64,000 nt of DNA from the NCBI GenBank assembly GCA_008828725.1, contig MEHQ01003965.1, positions 368,910 through 432,909 on the forward strand, read 5' to 3'. The notes beneath the pieces were generated by a model that made no database searches, was not told the origin of the DNA, and saw only the letters and a list, made by a program, of their open reading frames with translations. Of this stretch, positions 1 to 11,041 are shown piece after piece; the stretch's first letter is position 1; each line of letters starts with the position of its first letter. The position numbers and the translations under genes were made by a program. The stretch is from Saccharina japonica (Eukaryota > Sar > Phaeophyceae > Laminariales > Laminariaceae).

Positions 1-136
1 GCAACGACAAACGATAGGAGTATTGAACAATGTGTATCGAGCGAAATGTCGATTTGAAGACGTGCTGAGGTCTTTTCCCCTGATGTTCACGTGCCTGTAC
101 ATCCTACCTTTTGTGTGTTCTGATGCACAACAACAG

Positions 137-1777
137 GCATTCCGACCCGATGAAGACGTCGACATCAACGCCATGGACGGCGGATACAATGTCGGATACT
201 TCACTGCTGGTGAATACCTGCGATACACCGTGGACGTGACACAAGACGGTACGAGACACGACCATAATGCATGTGTTTGATTGCAGTTATCACACATACC
301 AACGTTTCCTGTACGTGTGATGCACGTTTGAGTATGAATACCACGAGACAAGTGCGTCGATCATATCGATTAGAATATTAGCGAGTACTCCCTCGTAGCA
401 ACATGTTTCCCGACACACATACGTATGACCCCTCGGTTAATATTGTTCAGGGTGTGGTGGGTCGGGCTAGCATGGATTCATAGACGCGCGATCATAGCGT
501 CAGGACACATCGAGTAGTATCCGGAAGCTTCCTGGGGCAGATTAAACGCCCTCGGGACCGACATGCTGTTGTCTCTGAGTAGTCCCAGACCGCTACACAA
601 CCATGTCGTACACCTCGTACGCTGAACGCACGCCTTCGAACAACATGTTATTGTAGTGTAGTGCACGCTGTGTGATTTCGGTAAGGATTGTGCGTCATGT
701 ATTCGCTCAACTATGGGAATGAGCACGCGTCCAGCGGCGAAGAAACACGTAGTTTATTCCGCAAAGCATTTCCCCACTATATATCTCTCTCTCGCAGTCG
801 ATTCGTTTGTCTTTAACTTCCTGCTGGCGTCCGTCGACGGACTTGGCTCATTCCGCATTGTCTCCGGTGGCACTGGATGCCACGACTTCACGACCGATCT
901 CAGCGGCCCGGTTTCGGTGCCGTATACGGGAGGGGTTGGGCGCTACCAAGATGTGGAAGTGTGAGTCTTCTGTGCAATGGGCGACTTGCTGTATTGATAT
1001 GTTTACGTTGTCCTGGTGTCGCGCTGCACCATCTGGATATCCGCGCTTCGTACGCGATTGAGTTTGTTGTGTACTTATCCGAGCTTGTGGCCGCTCAACC
1101 CCGGGTGCAGCCGTGTGTACTGTCTCACATGTTACCGAGATGAACTCGAACGGGACTCATACCGATGCACGTCGGCGGACAGTGTCAATCTGTGGATGTA
1201 AATCGTCCTCGTCATTGGTTTCCTCTGGCATGACCCACCTCATTCGAATTGAGATATCAGTTGCTTGGGTGTGTACCGCTATGTTTTTCTCCCCTTCAAC
1301 CGCATCGCAAAACATGGTTAAACGCTAAGCACGTTCCCGGAAGGTGTATTTTCGCAAGAGGACGACAATAGACAAAACGATATTCACCCATCGGAACAGT
1401 ATTTTGAGCAACTGAAGATATATACTTGTGAGCTATCGATCAGGCGTTACATTGCCATGGCTGAACAATGGACTGACCAACCCGCGCCTCATCACGGTTC
1501 ATGTACGCTTGTATGTAATTTTCAATGGCGTCACAGATCCGGCAAGGGCTATGGCGGCCTAGCCGCTGGTCCAGCTACCATCTGGCTGTGCGTAACCTCC
1601 AAGTCATTCAACATCGACAAATTCACTATGACGGAAGAAATCGCTCCAACGCCGACGCCAGAGCCGACCCCAGCGCCGACGCCAGAGCCGACCCCAGCCC
1701 CAACGACCCCAGCGCCGACCCCAGAGCCAACCCCAGCGCCATCCGTTGAACCTGCTGTTGAAGCTGAGGCCTTCTGA
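137..1777 (+). CDS. CBM6-family carbohydrate-binding protein, module 1 and Thr/Pro linker (three exons; 5' end outside window)
   Basis: Three exons fit one reading frame: 137-248, 798-960 and 1537 onward. All acceptors end in CAG (cacaacaacag, ctctcgcag, gcgtcacag) and donors are gtacga and gtgagt, with phases 1 and 2 matching exactly. The product reads FRPDEDVDI, then YNVGYFTAGEYLRYTVDV, then VDGLGSFRIVSGGTGC, then IWLCVTSKSFNIDKFTM. This is the order of a CBM6 beta-sandwich, a family that binds polysaccharides and usually sits on secreted or wall-associated proteins. The first CBM6 strands (an AEEFD...GYSDTT-type segment) are missing and must lie in an exon left of the window. The module is followed by a linker of repeated Thr-Pro-Glu-Pro units (1643-1744), typical of extracellular modular proteins. 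The frame meets a TGA at 1775-1777 but continues open into module 2. CBM6 assignment is from motif memory; the ligand is unknown. Confidence 0.72.
1643..1744 (+). repeat. In-frame coding repeat for a Thr/Pro/Glu linker
   Basis: Tandem copies of an about 24-bp unit close to ccgacgccagagccgacccc encode TPEPTPAP repeats between the two CBM6 modules. Such low-complexity linkers keep binding modules apart on extracellular proteins and vary in length through slippage. Confidence 0.8.
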
Positions 1778-3789
1778 GGTGTCGCGACCATTGTTCCCGG
1801 CCTTATCCAGGCGGAAGAGTTCGACCTGGGCGGAGAAGGCGTGGGTTACTCAGACACCACGACGGGCAACCGGAAGGGGGTATGTTGTGATTCCTGGGCT
1901 GATGTTGGGTGCCGTTGAAACGCGTATGTATGCACTGCATGTTGTGGTATACGCATCCAAACTGCTTGAGCGGCAGCCCGTGCTTTAATGACGTGATGTG
2001 TGCAACCTAACCCCTGTTGCGTGGGGCGGCAAGGGGTGCACGAAGTTATTTACTGTATTCCGTGTTGTTCTAAAAACAAAAACCACGCAACTGTTTGAAG
2101 AGGTTGCAATGCGAAGGGTCTAGTACGTTACGCTCCACCATATGTATCAATGCCAACTGATTTTCAGCGAGTTTTAATTACACTCCACTATTTCTTGAAA
2201 GGGGTATACATATTGCCCTGTCTTGCTCGCCATGAGACCCCTAAGGAAATGACCATCGACCGGGGGTTTCGACATCTGTCTTGAGATAACTCGACATGGT
2301 GAAGCCGCGCCGGAACCTTCATTATCAAAGCCCACATGCACGGCAACTATTTTCGTTTGGTTTTGTTTTGGACGATGACAGGCGTTTCGGCCCAGCGAAG
2401 ACGTGGATATCGCCGAATTGGGCGACGGCGAATACAACGTCGGCTACATAACTTCTGGCGAATACCTACGATACACCGTGAACTCCGCCAAAAAGAGTAA
2501 GATATTAACAAAAACCACCTTGCGTTTCGGTGGAGTCGTCGCACGTTCATTCCCTTGCTGCACGAGAGTGGTGTACGTTCTTGTCCGTCACAAAAACCCT
2601 GCCGGACGAATGCCTCGATTATACCTAGAACCATTAGAACGTAAAAATCTCTCAATTTCGACCGAGGTATCGAGGTAGAACGCCCGCCTATAGTTATCAC
2701 GTCCCCTGTCAAACATACATGCCTGACTCTGTTCAACGCATTTGATGGGGATTTTAGTGGTTGTTAGTCTGAGCTGAGATATAAATATATATATATCTAT
2801 ATATATATTGTAGGCGCGATCTAACGCCCAGCGACGAACGACAACGGCGCTCATCCAGCGCTTCTCCTCCCCACTTTCTCTCGCAGTCGACAACATTTTC
2901 TTTCACGTTCAGGGTGTCCTCCGCCAACGGCCTTGGCTCGCTCCGAGTAGTTGCCGGGGAACTGGGTGCGATGGCTATACAACTGATCTCAGCGGCCTAG
3001 TTTCGGTGCCGGCTACTGGAGGAAACATTCGCTACAAAGACCTGGCAGCGTGAGTCATCGATACTTGTTGCTGTAGTTGCTTCGGTGGTTCGCGCCATAC
3101 TCTAGTAGTTTGCGAAGTTCGGGCGGCATGAGGTGTCGAGTAGCATCTAAGGCTCTCTTGATCCCTGGTCAAGCCGTGACCACTGTCCCACATGGCACTG
3201 TGGGAGGGAGGACGAGTCCTGAACTGGTGTGGTTTAATTGGCGTCGCCGGGAGCGAAGCTATCCACCTTCTTCGATGCTTGCGTCTCGGGGATACTATCC
3301 ACAAGATGCTGATGGAGGCCAGCGTTGCCCAATTGCGTGTGCATATCGTCCATTCTCCCGCTAAATACAGCGTTTGCGTCGGACGCGAGTTTGCGTAGTG
3401 TCCAAGGTGGTTGACATTCATGCTTGTGGACGGCAGTGGTTGAGACGGTGCCAACGGCGTATACAGTGTAAGTAACAAAAAACGAATACGCTCCGTAAAG
3501 GCGTTTCGGGATTTGTTCCTTGTCTTCGCGATCGACTCTTGCCCCTCAACTTAAGATCCGTACTGTTTCCCGTCCCCTCTTGGTTTTACCTCGTTTGCTT
3601 GTTCAATACCGTCACAGGTCTGGCAACGGTACCGGTGGCCTCCGCGCTCGCTTGACCCGCATCTGGCTCTGCGTAGAGTCCCAAGCCTTCAACCTCGACT
3701 CCTTTAGTATCTCGAAAAAAACGCCTACGTACACGGTCTCGGCTGAAGGATTCATCGAGGAGGTAGGCGGGAGCTTACTGTTTGCGTGA
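1778..3789 (+). CDS. CBM6-family carbohydrate-binding protein, module 2 (damaged continuation of the same gene)
   Basis: Directly after the TGA the same frame reads IVPGLIQAEEFDLGGEGVGY (1790-1849), the expected start of a CBM6 module, and runs to a donor at 1880 (gtatgt). Further exons are 2382-2496 (FRPSEDVDIAEL, GEYLRYTV), 2887-3049 (GCDGYTTDLSGLVSVP, IRYKDLA) and 3618-3789 (IWLCVESQAFNLDSFSIS, ending at a TAA/TGA-type stop in 3787-3789). Intron positions and phases match module 1 one for one, so the two modules arose by tandem duplication of a multi-exon unit. Exon 2887-3049 is 163 bp, exactly like its counterpart 798-960. Within it, about 2908-2958 is conserved in a different frame from the two ends, so two opposite indels scramble about 17 residues. 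With the upstream TGA this suggests a pseudogenised half, a sequencing problem, or two separate transcripts. Confidence 0.6.
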
Positions 3790-3802
3790 AAAGATTCCAG
3801 AC

Positions 3803-4045
3803 TCATCCCACGGAAGGGGTCGGAGGTTTAGGGTTTAGGTCAATGTTGTCTCACCGCTTGCGCTCCTCAAGTCAGCAACTACCCGTAAGTGAGATCCCTG
3901 CAATATGAATAGTACATACTACTGCAGCTGATACAGGCGTTGGTCGGGTTGCGCGAAGAAAGTTCTTCAAAGTCATGCATCCGGCGAGACGGTGAACTTG
4001 TCATGTGGGGAGCTCAGACAATACGAAACTAATCTACTGTGGCAT
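3803..4045. mobile_element. Small MITE-like element, decayed copy (relative at 32470-32717)
   Basis: Just downstream of the CBM6 stop codon, 3803 onward reads ctcatcccacggaagggg, matching the terminal repeat of the element at 32470-32717. The interior gtcgggttgcgcga and tgtggggagctcaga segments (about 3943-4018) are shared with that copy in the same order. The right end (ctactgtggcatgg) is a worn form of the inverted terminal repeat. No transposase is present. Confidence is moderate because the right end is degraded. Confidence 0.45.
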
Positions 4046-7000
4046 GGCTCGCCAGTCCAACGTATCCCGCTTTGCATCCACAATTATGGTTAGGCATCAC
4101 CTCTATGGATAATCGTGTGCGACTGCTTGCGGGATGCGTGAGAATGTTTCGCTGGGGCAGCGTTGGAGCAGACTTAACAGACGCATCATTGTATACAGGC
4201 AAACCTCTCCGTCGCAAATAAAGCAAATGTTTCATTAAGGGTCCACTCGATTGCGCTGCACGTACTTGATTAATCGCACATTCGTTCACCGATCTCAACA
4301 CCGTCCGCTCTTTATCCCGCGCAATCAAGCGGCAAGTCACTGCATTACGCGGGCCGTAGGGTGATGGAGGTGACGACATCCAATATCCGATATCAGCACG
4401 TGATCTACGAAAAAAATCATGATGTTCTTAAGAGCCTGGTTGCTCGATAATATTTTATTTACGGGTAGTATGTACTCGAGGTTGTTTGTTGGACTTTCGT
4501 AGGATCATAGCCGTCTAAATCCGAACGAAACGTATGGCAAAAAAGTCAGTGGCGATTATTCTAGCACCAGCTTCCTGGGGACCGCCGAACACGGGCGATC
4601 GCACTTGAACATGGCGACAACTAACACGGAACGCAAGCTAAAGGCGGGCCGTTTAGCACAATCGTCCCACGTACCATAGACTTCAGTGCCTTTCCTACGA
4701 TAGTGCAATGGTATACCCAGCCCAAGATGCTACACGACAAAGCCCTTGACCGTAGGTGGAGACCGTTCTTGGATGATATACGAAGTTGGTGATCATCTGC
4801 GTCCAGGTAAACCACGTAACACAATTTAATCGCCGTAAATAAAGTGGGCTTGGATACACTGGTTTCGTGTGCTGTGTTCTCTCTCTACTGTTGGGCTAGT
4901 GGCTCCGATATGAGCTCGGTCTACGCTATGCTTGTGTTGGTCGCCCGAATGATTTCAAGTAGGCGTTTGATACGCATTTCTTGTGTTGTCTCGCCACGAA
5001 CAACAGCAGGGCCAAGCGTTTCATTATCATTATCATTCGATCGAAGGACGTCGACAAGACGAACTTACGTTCGAGCATGCCTGTTCTGACGTAATGTTCC
5101 CCATGCTATGTCCGATGCCCGGCTCTCAGTGAGTATTTCCGTACACCAGAAACTGATCGGTGGTCGGTGACTGGAGCCGGTGTAGAAACGCTCGTTGACG
5201 CACGGTAAGAATGCAACCACCTCCTCGCCGAAGACAGTAAAGGAGTCAATGCGGCTATACTGAATAGCTGCAGGGGGTAGTATCGCTACACCGGGACGAG
5301 AAACATCGGGCGGACACGAAGATACAGATGATGGAGTTCACCCAGAAAACTAAGACGGACGGTAGTATTGATTTGGTGGAGCACACGAAGCATTTGGAGG
5401 CGCTCATGGATACCATTTTACGACACGACGCGACAAAGTGCTGGCTGACAGGTCGTAGAATCCAGCGCTTTTAAAGAGTGCAGGTTAAACGAGGAATGGG
5501 ATTGGCGAATCCACCACCGGTGTGGAAAGCGAGGAAAACATCGCAGATTGTTTGGTAAACGAGGCGCAGTCCTGATTAGAATAGGAACGCAACTAACTCC
5601 GCGTTTTATCGAAGGCTGTAGGAAGGGGGGGGGGGGTACTCGGATAAAGCCAGCCCTTGTCGCTGGAGCAAGGCGTTTTCCACGTCGAAGATAAAGGGAT
5701 ATGACGGCCTGTAGAATGTCTATTGTGCGTGGGTGGGGGTGTGATAGAGGGTCATTTCTACGAGGTATATTTATATATTGTACGTGTCGTTGCGAGGAGC
5801 ATTGCACATTCGTATCTCTTTGTTCCAATCTATGTATTGTTCTGCAGACGTCTTCAGTCTGGGCAAGCTCTTGTTGTTGAAGTGAGCGATGATTGCTAAC
5901 GGTACATAAAGGGCGGGGATGGACCGCCGCCATACATGAAGATACTATTTGCAAGGGCGACGAGAGGAGGGGTAGTCTGAGTCGGATCGATTCGAGTGCA
6001 CGTATGACTTCATTGTGCTGTGTGCATGAGTGTGTCTTTGTACTTTGTCCGAGGGTTCATCTTAACGTGTTCCAGAGTCAGCGCTCTACGGCTGCAAGTT
6101 GTAGTAGAGGGGGCGAGGTGGTCTTAAAAGCACTACATGGACATTCAACCCAAATTATTCGCCTGTGTTCGTATCATAATAATTATGTCATGACCGAACT
6201 TGGCGCATGCGCCCTTTGTTTTGTTTTGTTTTGTTTTATTTTGTTTTGAAGATCTGTTTGATGAATGATTCTTGGAAATCCGCATGAGCTTTGGTTCACG
6301 TCGGACACTAAACGTTGGGGTCACACGTAGGGGGTCTGCGTGGGTCAGGATCAGCCAAGGAAGCGTACTGTGTCGGTGTTTGCGATACACGTTCGGTGTT
6401 TGTAAATCGGACAAAGCACTTGTACTCCACTGATGACATAATATCCTGCTACTCGTGTTTATGGTTGCGAACAGACAAACGAAAGAGGCGAAGGCACGCG
6501 ACAAAACCCGTAGCTGTTTGACGTATCATTTGTTGAGAAATGCATCAAGGCAGATACAGGTAGTCACTTTGCAATAGATCAAAGCGTAGCCTAAAAATAC
6601 TTACGAAGTATTACGTATACAAGGCGAGTTTTTTCAATGCCCATCGATCTACAGTCTGTTTGTATCAGTCATCGTGAAAACGCCACATCCAGTGCTTTCC
6701 TTATTTTTCCCGTTCTTGATCGACATTGGGATGTGGCACGCGGTCGATACGTCGTCTCGTAGCAAGGTGACGGTAATCTGAACTGACCGTGTAACGGAAT
6801 GAATGTCAAGCGCGTGCCTAAGACACTTGTTACGCGTTAAACAAAAACCGTCATACCCGTTAGTCGATCTGAGACGTTAATGAAGGAAGCCGTGTGTTTG
6901 TGCTCAAACACATGATACACGGCCAACGAAAACGCGATGCCTTCAAGACTCTCACGCCAATACAAGCACCAACTGTTGGGCGGAGGGCGTTGCAGTTCGT

Positions 7001-7550
7001 GGTCAAGAAAAACGCGCCAACCGAAAACAATGTTAAGGCGTGCATGGGTAGCAACTGCACTGCAAAAATGTCTGCTGGCGGGGCTGTTGTCCATCCTGTC
7101 TCAATTTCTAACTCTTATGCACTGTTGATTTGATGCTATCCAGCCAAACTCGTTTCCCACGATATTATGATTAGTTGTTGACGCCGAGTTATTCGGGACA
7201 AATGTGTTCCTCCAAAATTCCAATCGCTCTGTTTCCATGATGTATGAAGTGTTAAGAATACAGGTCCTGATCCATGGTGGTTTACCCAGTTCGTCGTCAA
7301 GCTCCTGACGAGTGGCCTCGAAAATGCTTGCTCATCTCCGAGACCATCCATTTCCACAAGCTTTGGTCGCTAGGGGCGCGAAAAAGGGCATAGTTACACC
7401 TAAATACTACAGACGCCCAAGCAGCCCCCCCCGCAGAACTCCTAAAGTATGTTATAGGACAAGTCAGCGAAAACGAAGGGTCACGCGTGAAAGGCACTTG
7501 ACACACGCATTTCTTGACTCAGATATACATTGCTTAAGGATTGTAATGAC
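4046..7550. other. About 3.5 kb with no recognisable gene
   Basis: Open frames here are short and match nothing I recognise. The longest (5418-5954, minus) begins at a non-ATG codon, and its first ATG would leave about 170 residues of biased, non-family sequence. A 48-codon ATG frame at 5328-5474 (+), open upstream to about 5268, has a plausible composition (KTKTDGSIDLVEHTKHLEAL) and could be an exon, but nothing confirms it. A G11 run lies near 5625-5635. A telomere-like ggtttagggtttagg occurs just before this stretch at about 3826-3840. Confidence 0.5.
6213..6247. repeat. (TTTTG)n microsatellite
   Basis: Consecutive ttttg units with one attttg variant. A similar tract in the other orientation, (AAAAC)n at 17222-17255, lies beside the 3' end of the LINE. 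This tract could be the tail of a lost LINE copy, but no coding remnant adjoins it. Confidence 0.8.
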
Positions 7551-7975
7551 CAGCCCGCGACAAAAAATAATGTAGGTGTGATTGATTTTGTACACCCCTT
7601 GAATGCCTCAGAGGTACCCTGTGTGTGAGAACGGAAATATAGATACGGACATCACGGGCGCGCGGCAGTCGGCCTTACCCTTACGCCCAAACGAAGCCCA
7701 ACACAGTCACCGCCAGGACTCCCCCTATGAGTTGAAATGGTCAGCCTACGACAAAGAAATATTTCAAGTGTGATGAGTATTCGACACACCTCTTGATTGC
7801 CTCAAGGCTATCCTGGGGAGAACGGAAACCGAGATTCGGACAGCAGGCGCGTGAGCAACAGCCCTCCTTACCCTTACGCCTAAACGAAGCCCAAACAGCC
7901 ACCGCCAAGAACCCCCTCATTGGGTTGTAATTATCAGCCCGCGATGAAGAACAATGTTGGGCTGATGTTGATTTA
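7551..7975. repeat. Tandem repeat, period about 190 bp, two copies plus a partial third
   Basis: Anchors recur in order: cagcccgcgac (7551), cagcctacgac (7741), cagcccgcgat (7933). Each full unit also contains a gagaacgga segment, ccttacccttacgcc and acgaagcccaa. Copies are clearly diverged. No coding sense is visible. Confidence 0.7.
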
Positions 7976-7977
7976 AT

Positions 7978-8660
7978 GTCTCAGCGACATCCCGGGAAAT
8001 AACCAGTAGTTGTGGATAGTGCCATTCGCCTCCTTTTCACCAAGTACATCATACATACATATATACCAAGTCTGGGAAAAAACATCAGATTAAGAAGATA
8101 TTCTGCGTGCTGTATGCCCCACACGATCCGATTTACATGGTACGTCCTTACACCCCATGCCATATGGTGTTATTTTGGTGTCTCAGCGACACCCCTAAAA
8201 ATACCCACATGTGGAAATGCCTATTCCCTTCCATTTAAACCTTGACAACATATATACCAAGTGACCAAAAAACGAATCGTCATATTCGGGAGATATGCTG
8301 TCCGCAGTAAACCCCACACGATCCGATTACATTCAACAAACATGATCCTGCCCGCGAAGAATAACGCCCCATGTCATGTTGTGTTACATTGCTGTCTCAG
8401 CGGCAACCAATAAAAGACCCACTTGTGTAAATCGCCTCGGTGGGCTTGTAATCATGTCTCAGCGAAACTTACGGTTTTTCCCGCTCATGAAAATTGTCTT
8501 TAATCTTCTTCTCAACACGGACAACAGACATACCAAGTCTCGTGTGGAAAGTTATGGTAAATATGCTGCGTCCAGTATGACATAAATGAGCCGATTTGCC
8601 CTGGACGTAAAACCATTGCTTACTTCTCCCAACAAGATTTACACCCCATGCCACGTCGCG
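7978..8660. repeat. Tandem repeat, period about 205 bp, about three diverged copies
   Basis: The anchor gtctcagcg occurs at about 7978, 8180, 8393 and 8455. Each unit has an acataccaagt-type segment, then ccccacacgatccgatt (about 8115 and 8310; worn in the last copy), then caccccatgccat or its variants (about 8151, 8367, 8645). It begins where the previous array ends, so the two arrays are adjacent but different. Confidence 0.7.
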
Positions 8661-8670
8661 TTGTAATCGT

Positions 8671-8690
8671 GGTTAGGGTAAGGGTAAGGG
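8671..8690. repeat. Short telomere-like motif
   Basis: ggttagggtaagggtaaggg resembles degenerate TTAGGG repeats. It lies between the tandem array and the hAT-like element. It is too short to be more than suggestive. Confidence 0.4.
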
Positions 8691-9405
8691 CCCAGATTCA
8701 CGGATTGAAAATAAATTCAATATTATAGAAAAAAAATCGCTTTTCGTTGATCAACACACGCACCACCACGAAACATTAGATTTTTGGTAGGGTTGTAAGT
8801 TGGGTGACTAATAGTTTCCAGCTAGTTATTAGTTGGCTAGTAAGTTAGGTGCGGCGGTTCCAACTCTCCAACTATTTTTGTTTTCTGGGTTTCCTTGGTT
8901 GTATATAAGAAGGCTTGTTCGGTACGGGGTGCGTATTTCTCGACGTCCCCAAGCAGTACCACCACGCACACAAACAGAGAGAACTCACGGTGCATCAACC
9001 CATTCACATCGACAGTGCCGGTGCCGATGGCAGGACCGAGGGTGCCGGCTCCGCTGAACCTGGCCTGTCGACGGACCATGACGGCGATGGAGCGTCCGAC
9101 GGATAAGTGACTGTCCCGAGCGCTCCTCCGAAAACGAGTGCACGCGTACAGAAGGAGCGCCGGCTTTCCAAGCCCCCCAAACGGGGACAGGGATTCATAC
9201 TTTGATGCGAGATGATTTGAGGGATCCTGCATCTTTGTAGTCCATCTGGGACAATTTTCCAATCTATTCCCCGCACCAAGGTACATGTTTCTCAGGATGT
9301 GTTGAGCTGTTCGTGAATCTGGAGGCACCGTCAGATCTCAACACTGCGCGCAGATCCTTACGATTTTTCGTTGTTTTATTAGTATATGAATTCGCCTCTT
9401 TACGA

Positions 9406-9576
9406 GGGCGTCCCGAAAAGTATTTTTCCGACGCCTAACTATCTAAAATGGTCAGAATGGAAAAACAAAAAACGTGTTTTGTGCTAAATCGTCCAGGGAT
9501 CACAGTGCTCCGATTTTTTTCCCACTCTGACCATTTTAGATAGTTGGGTGTCGACAAAATACTTTTCGGACGCCCC
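9406..9576. mobile_element. Small TIR element (MITE), about 170 bp
   Basis: Inverted repeats of about 55 bp: the left arm begins gggcgtcccgaaaagtattt, and the right arm, read in reverse, begins ggggcgtccgaaaagtattt. Both contain aactatctaaaatggtcaga. The spacer is about 60 bp. It codes for nothing. Ends of this style fit mariner-like MITEs, but a flanking TA duplication is not clear on the right. Confidence 0.75.
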
Positions 9577-9855
9577 TGTCTTTTATGCAAAAAACTTATA
9601 AACAAGCTCCTTGTTTCCCTGGGTGTAGTACTTTTCACACTTACATTCTGAGAGCTGATTTCGGGAGCTATGACCATAGGCCGCCGGCCATTCTATTCGC
9701 AATATACAAAAACAGCTTTTGAGGAACATATGAGGAAAACAATGGGTACTGAAGGTCACGTTCCCCTGGTTACTACTGTTTGACAAATTGTGCGATATAC
9801 AAATATAATACGGCAAACAATTGCTCTCGTTCACAACTCCAGGCAGTTTTGTTTT

Positions 9856-10476
9856 GGGCAGAGGTATACCTGGTCCGTTTGCGGCCAAAATCAGGTACAT
9901 ACTTAAAATCAAGTCAAAAACGCACTCCACGTGCCTTGTCATTGGCCCAGAACTCGTTGTACCTGTTTATGCTTCTTTAAAACCCAGGTATACCTGATTT
10001 TGTCTACTCTGCTTGACTTTCACTTTTTTGTGTCGTTTTTAAGCCAGTCAGAGGCCATTCATAGATCCACCCTATGCCCCCTATACAAATGCCGACGTAC
10101 GCGGAGACCCCCTCTTCCCTTCGCACCTCGCACCAGACACCACTCGAGCGACACACATAGCTGCCTGCACACCTCCGCCGAAATAATACGAGATATAAGG
10201 CTCCCCTTCGGGATTGTGGCTGACTTGGAATACCAGGGGTGTCGCAAGCTGAGAAGGGGGAATACAGCAACAGGCGTTCGTTCCTCGTACTATTAATAGC
10301 AGCTACGCGTCGTATACGAAGTACGTAGCCAGCGAGCGAGCACGAAAAACATGAAAACACTCTACTTTGCGTTGCAAGGAACGGCAGGTTCGTGGGCTGC
10401 GTTGTAAACTTGTTTTTAGTATGTACCTGTTTTTGGCCCCGAACGGACCAGGTGTACCTGTTTTTGGTCGCTGCCC
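9856..10476. mobile_element. MULE-like MITE, copy 1 (621 bp)
   Basis: Starts gggcag and ends ctgccc. Both ends carry the aggtrtacctggtcc and gcggccaaaa/caggta motifs in inverted order. It is closely similar along its whole length to 35638-36269. The shared interior includes aaaacgcactccacgtgcc, atgccgacgtacgcggaga and aataccaggggtgtcgcaa. The left end lacks about 11 bp present in copy 2. The flanking 9-mers (ttttgtttt and ttttttttc) are consistent with a worn 9-bp duplication. No transposase. Confidence 0.8.
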
Positions 10477-10967
10477 TTTTTTTTCGTTTGAAGCAATACG
10501 AAATTGCGTGAGATATTTATCATTTTGCCCAAAATGACTGATTTTGGTCAATCTTGGCCAGTCTTGGATACGTCGTACATATTTTTTTATGCATTGTTGC
10601 GTAATTACTTGAATTTAGTGTGTGTGTTTTTTATGTTCTCGACATCGATTCCTCTTGTCTGTGCGGTCACGAATATGGTTGTATCATGAAAAAAAGTACA
10701 TTTTTTCATGAGTTATGACCATAAACGTCATTGGGAATATTTTGTGCCGGACGGACCATACGAGTTTACAGCAGTAAGGTAGAACTCTTACTCTGGTCTT
10801 ATGGTTCATGCGGTCAACTGTGATGGCGGGACTTTGTCCCAACGTGCTATTACTGTAATAATACAAGTATGTAGGAAGTATGTCTCTGTCATGAGTGTGT
10901 CAACTGGGTGATGAGCACCTCTGGCCCGGGTGTTTTAGCGATGCTCGCCCTGAGCCGTGTGTCGATC

Positions 10968-11041
10968 CCGGTCTATTTTGGTCGATCCCAGTCTATCTTT
11001 ATCGATCCCAGTCTAGTTTGGTCGATCCCAGTCTGCTTTGT
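10968..11041. repeat. Minisatellite, about 18-bp unit, four copies
   Basis: Consecutive units close to ggtcgatcccagtctatt, with small differences in the last bases. It lies inside the hAT-like element. Confidence 0.85.

Noticed and set aside
23..136. Possible signal peptide (FTCLYILPFVCSDA) upstream of CBM6 module 1
   Set aside because: The site corresponds exactly to an intron in module 2, and a CAG acceptor ends at 136, so it is more likely intron than exon.
4029..4379. 116-codon minus-strand open frame
   Set aside because: Overlaps the decayed MITE, starts at a non-ATG codon and has no recognisable family.
5418..5954. 178-codon minus-strand open frame
   Set aside because: Starts at a non-ATG codon, has no family motif and no repeat or conservation support; probably chance.
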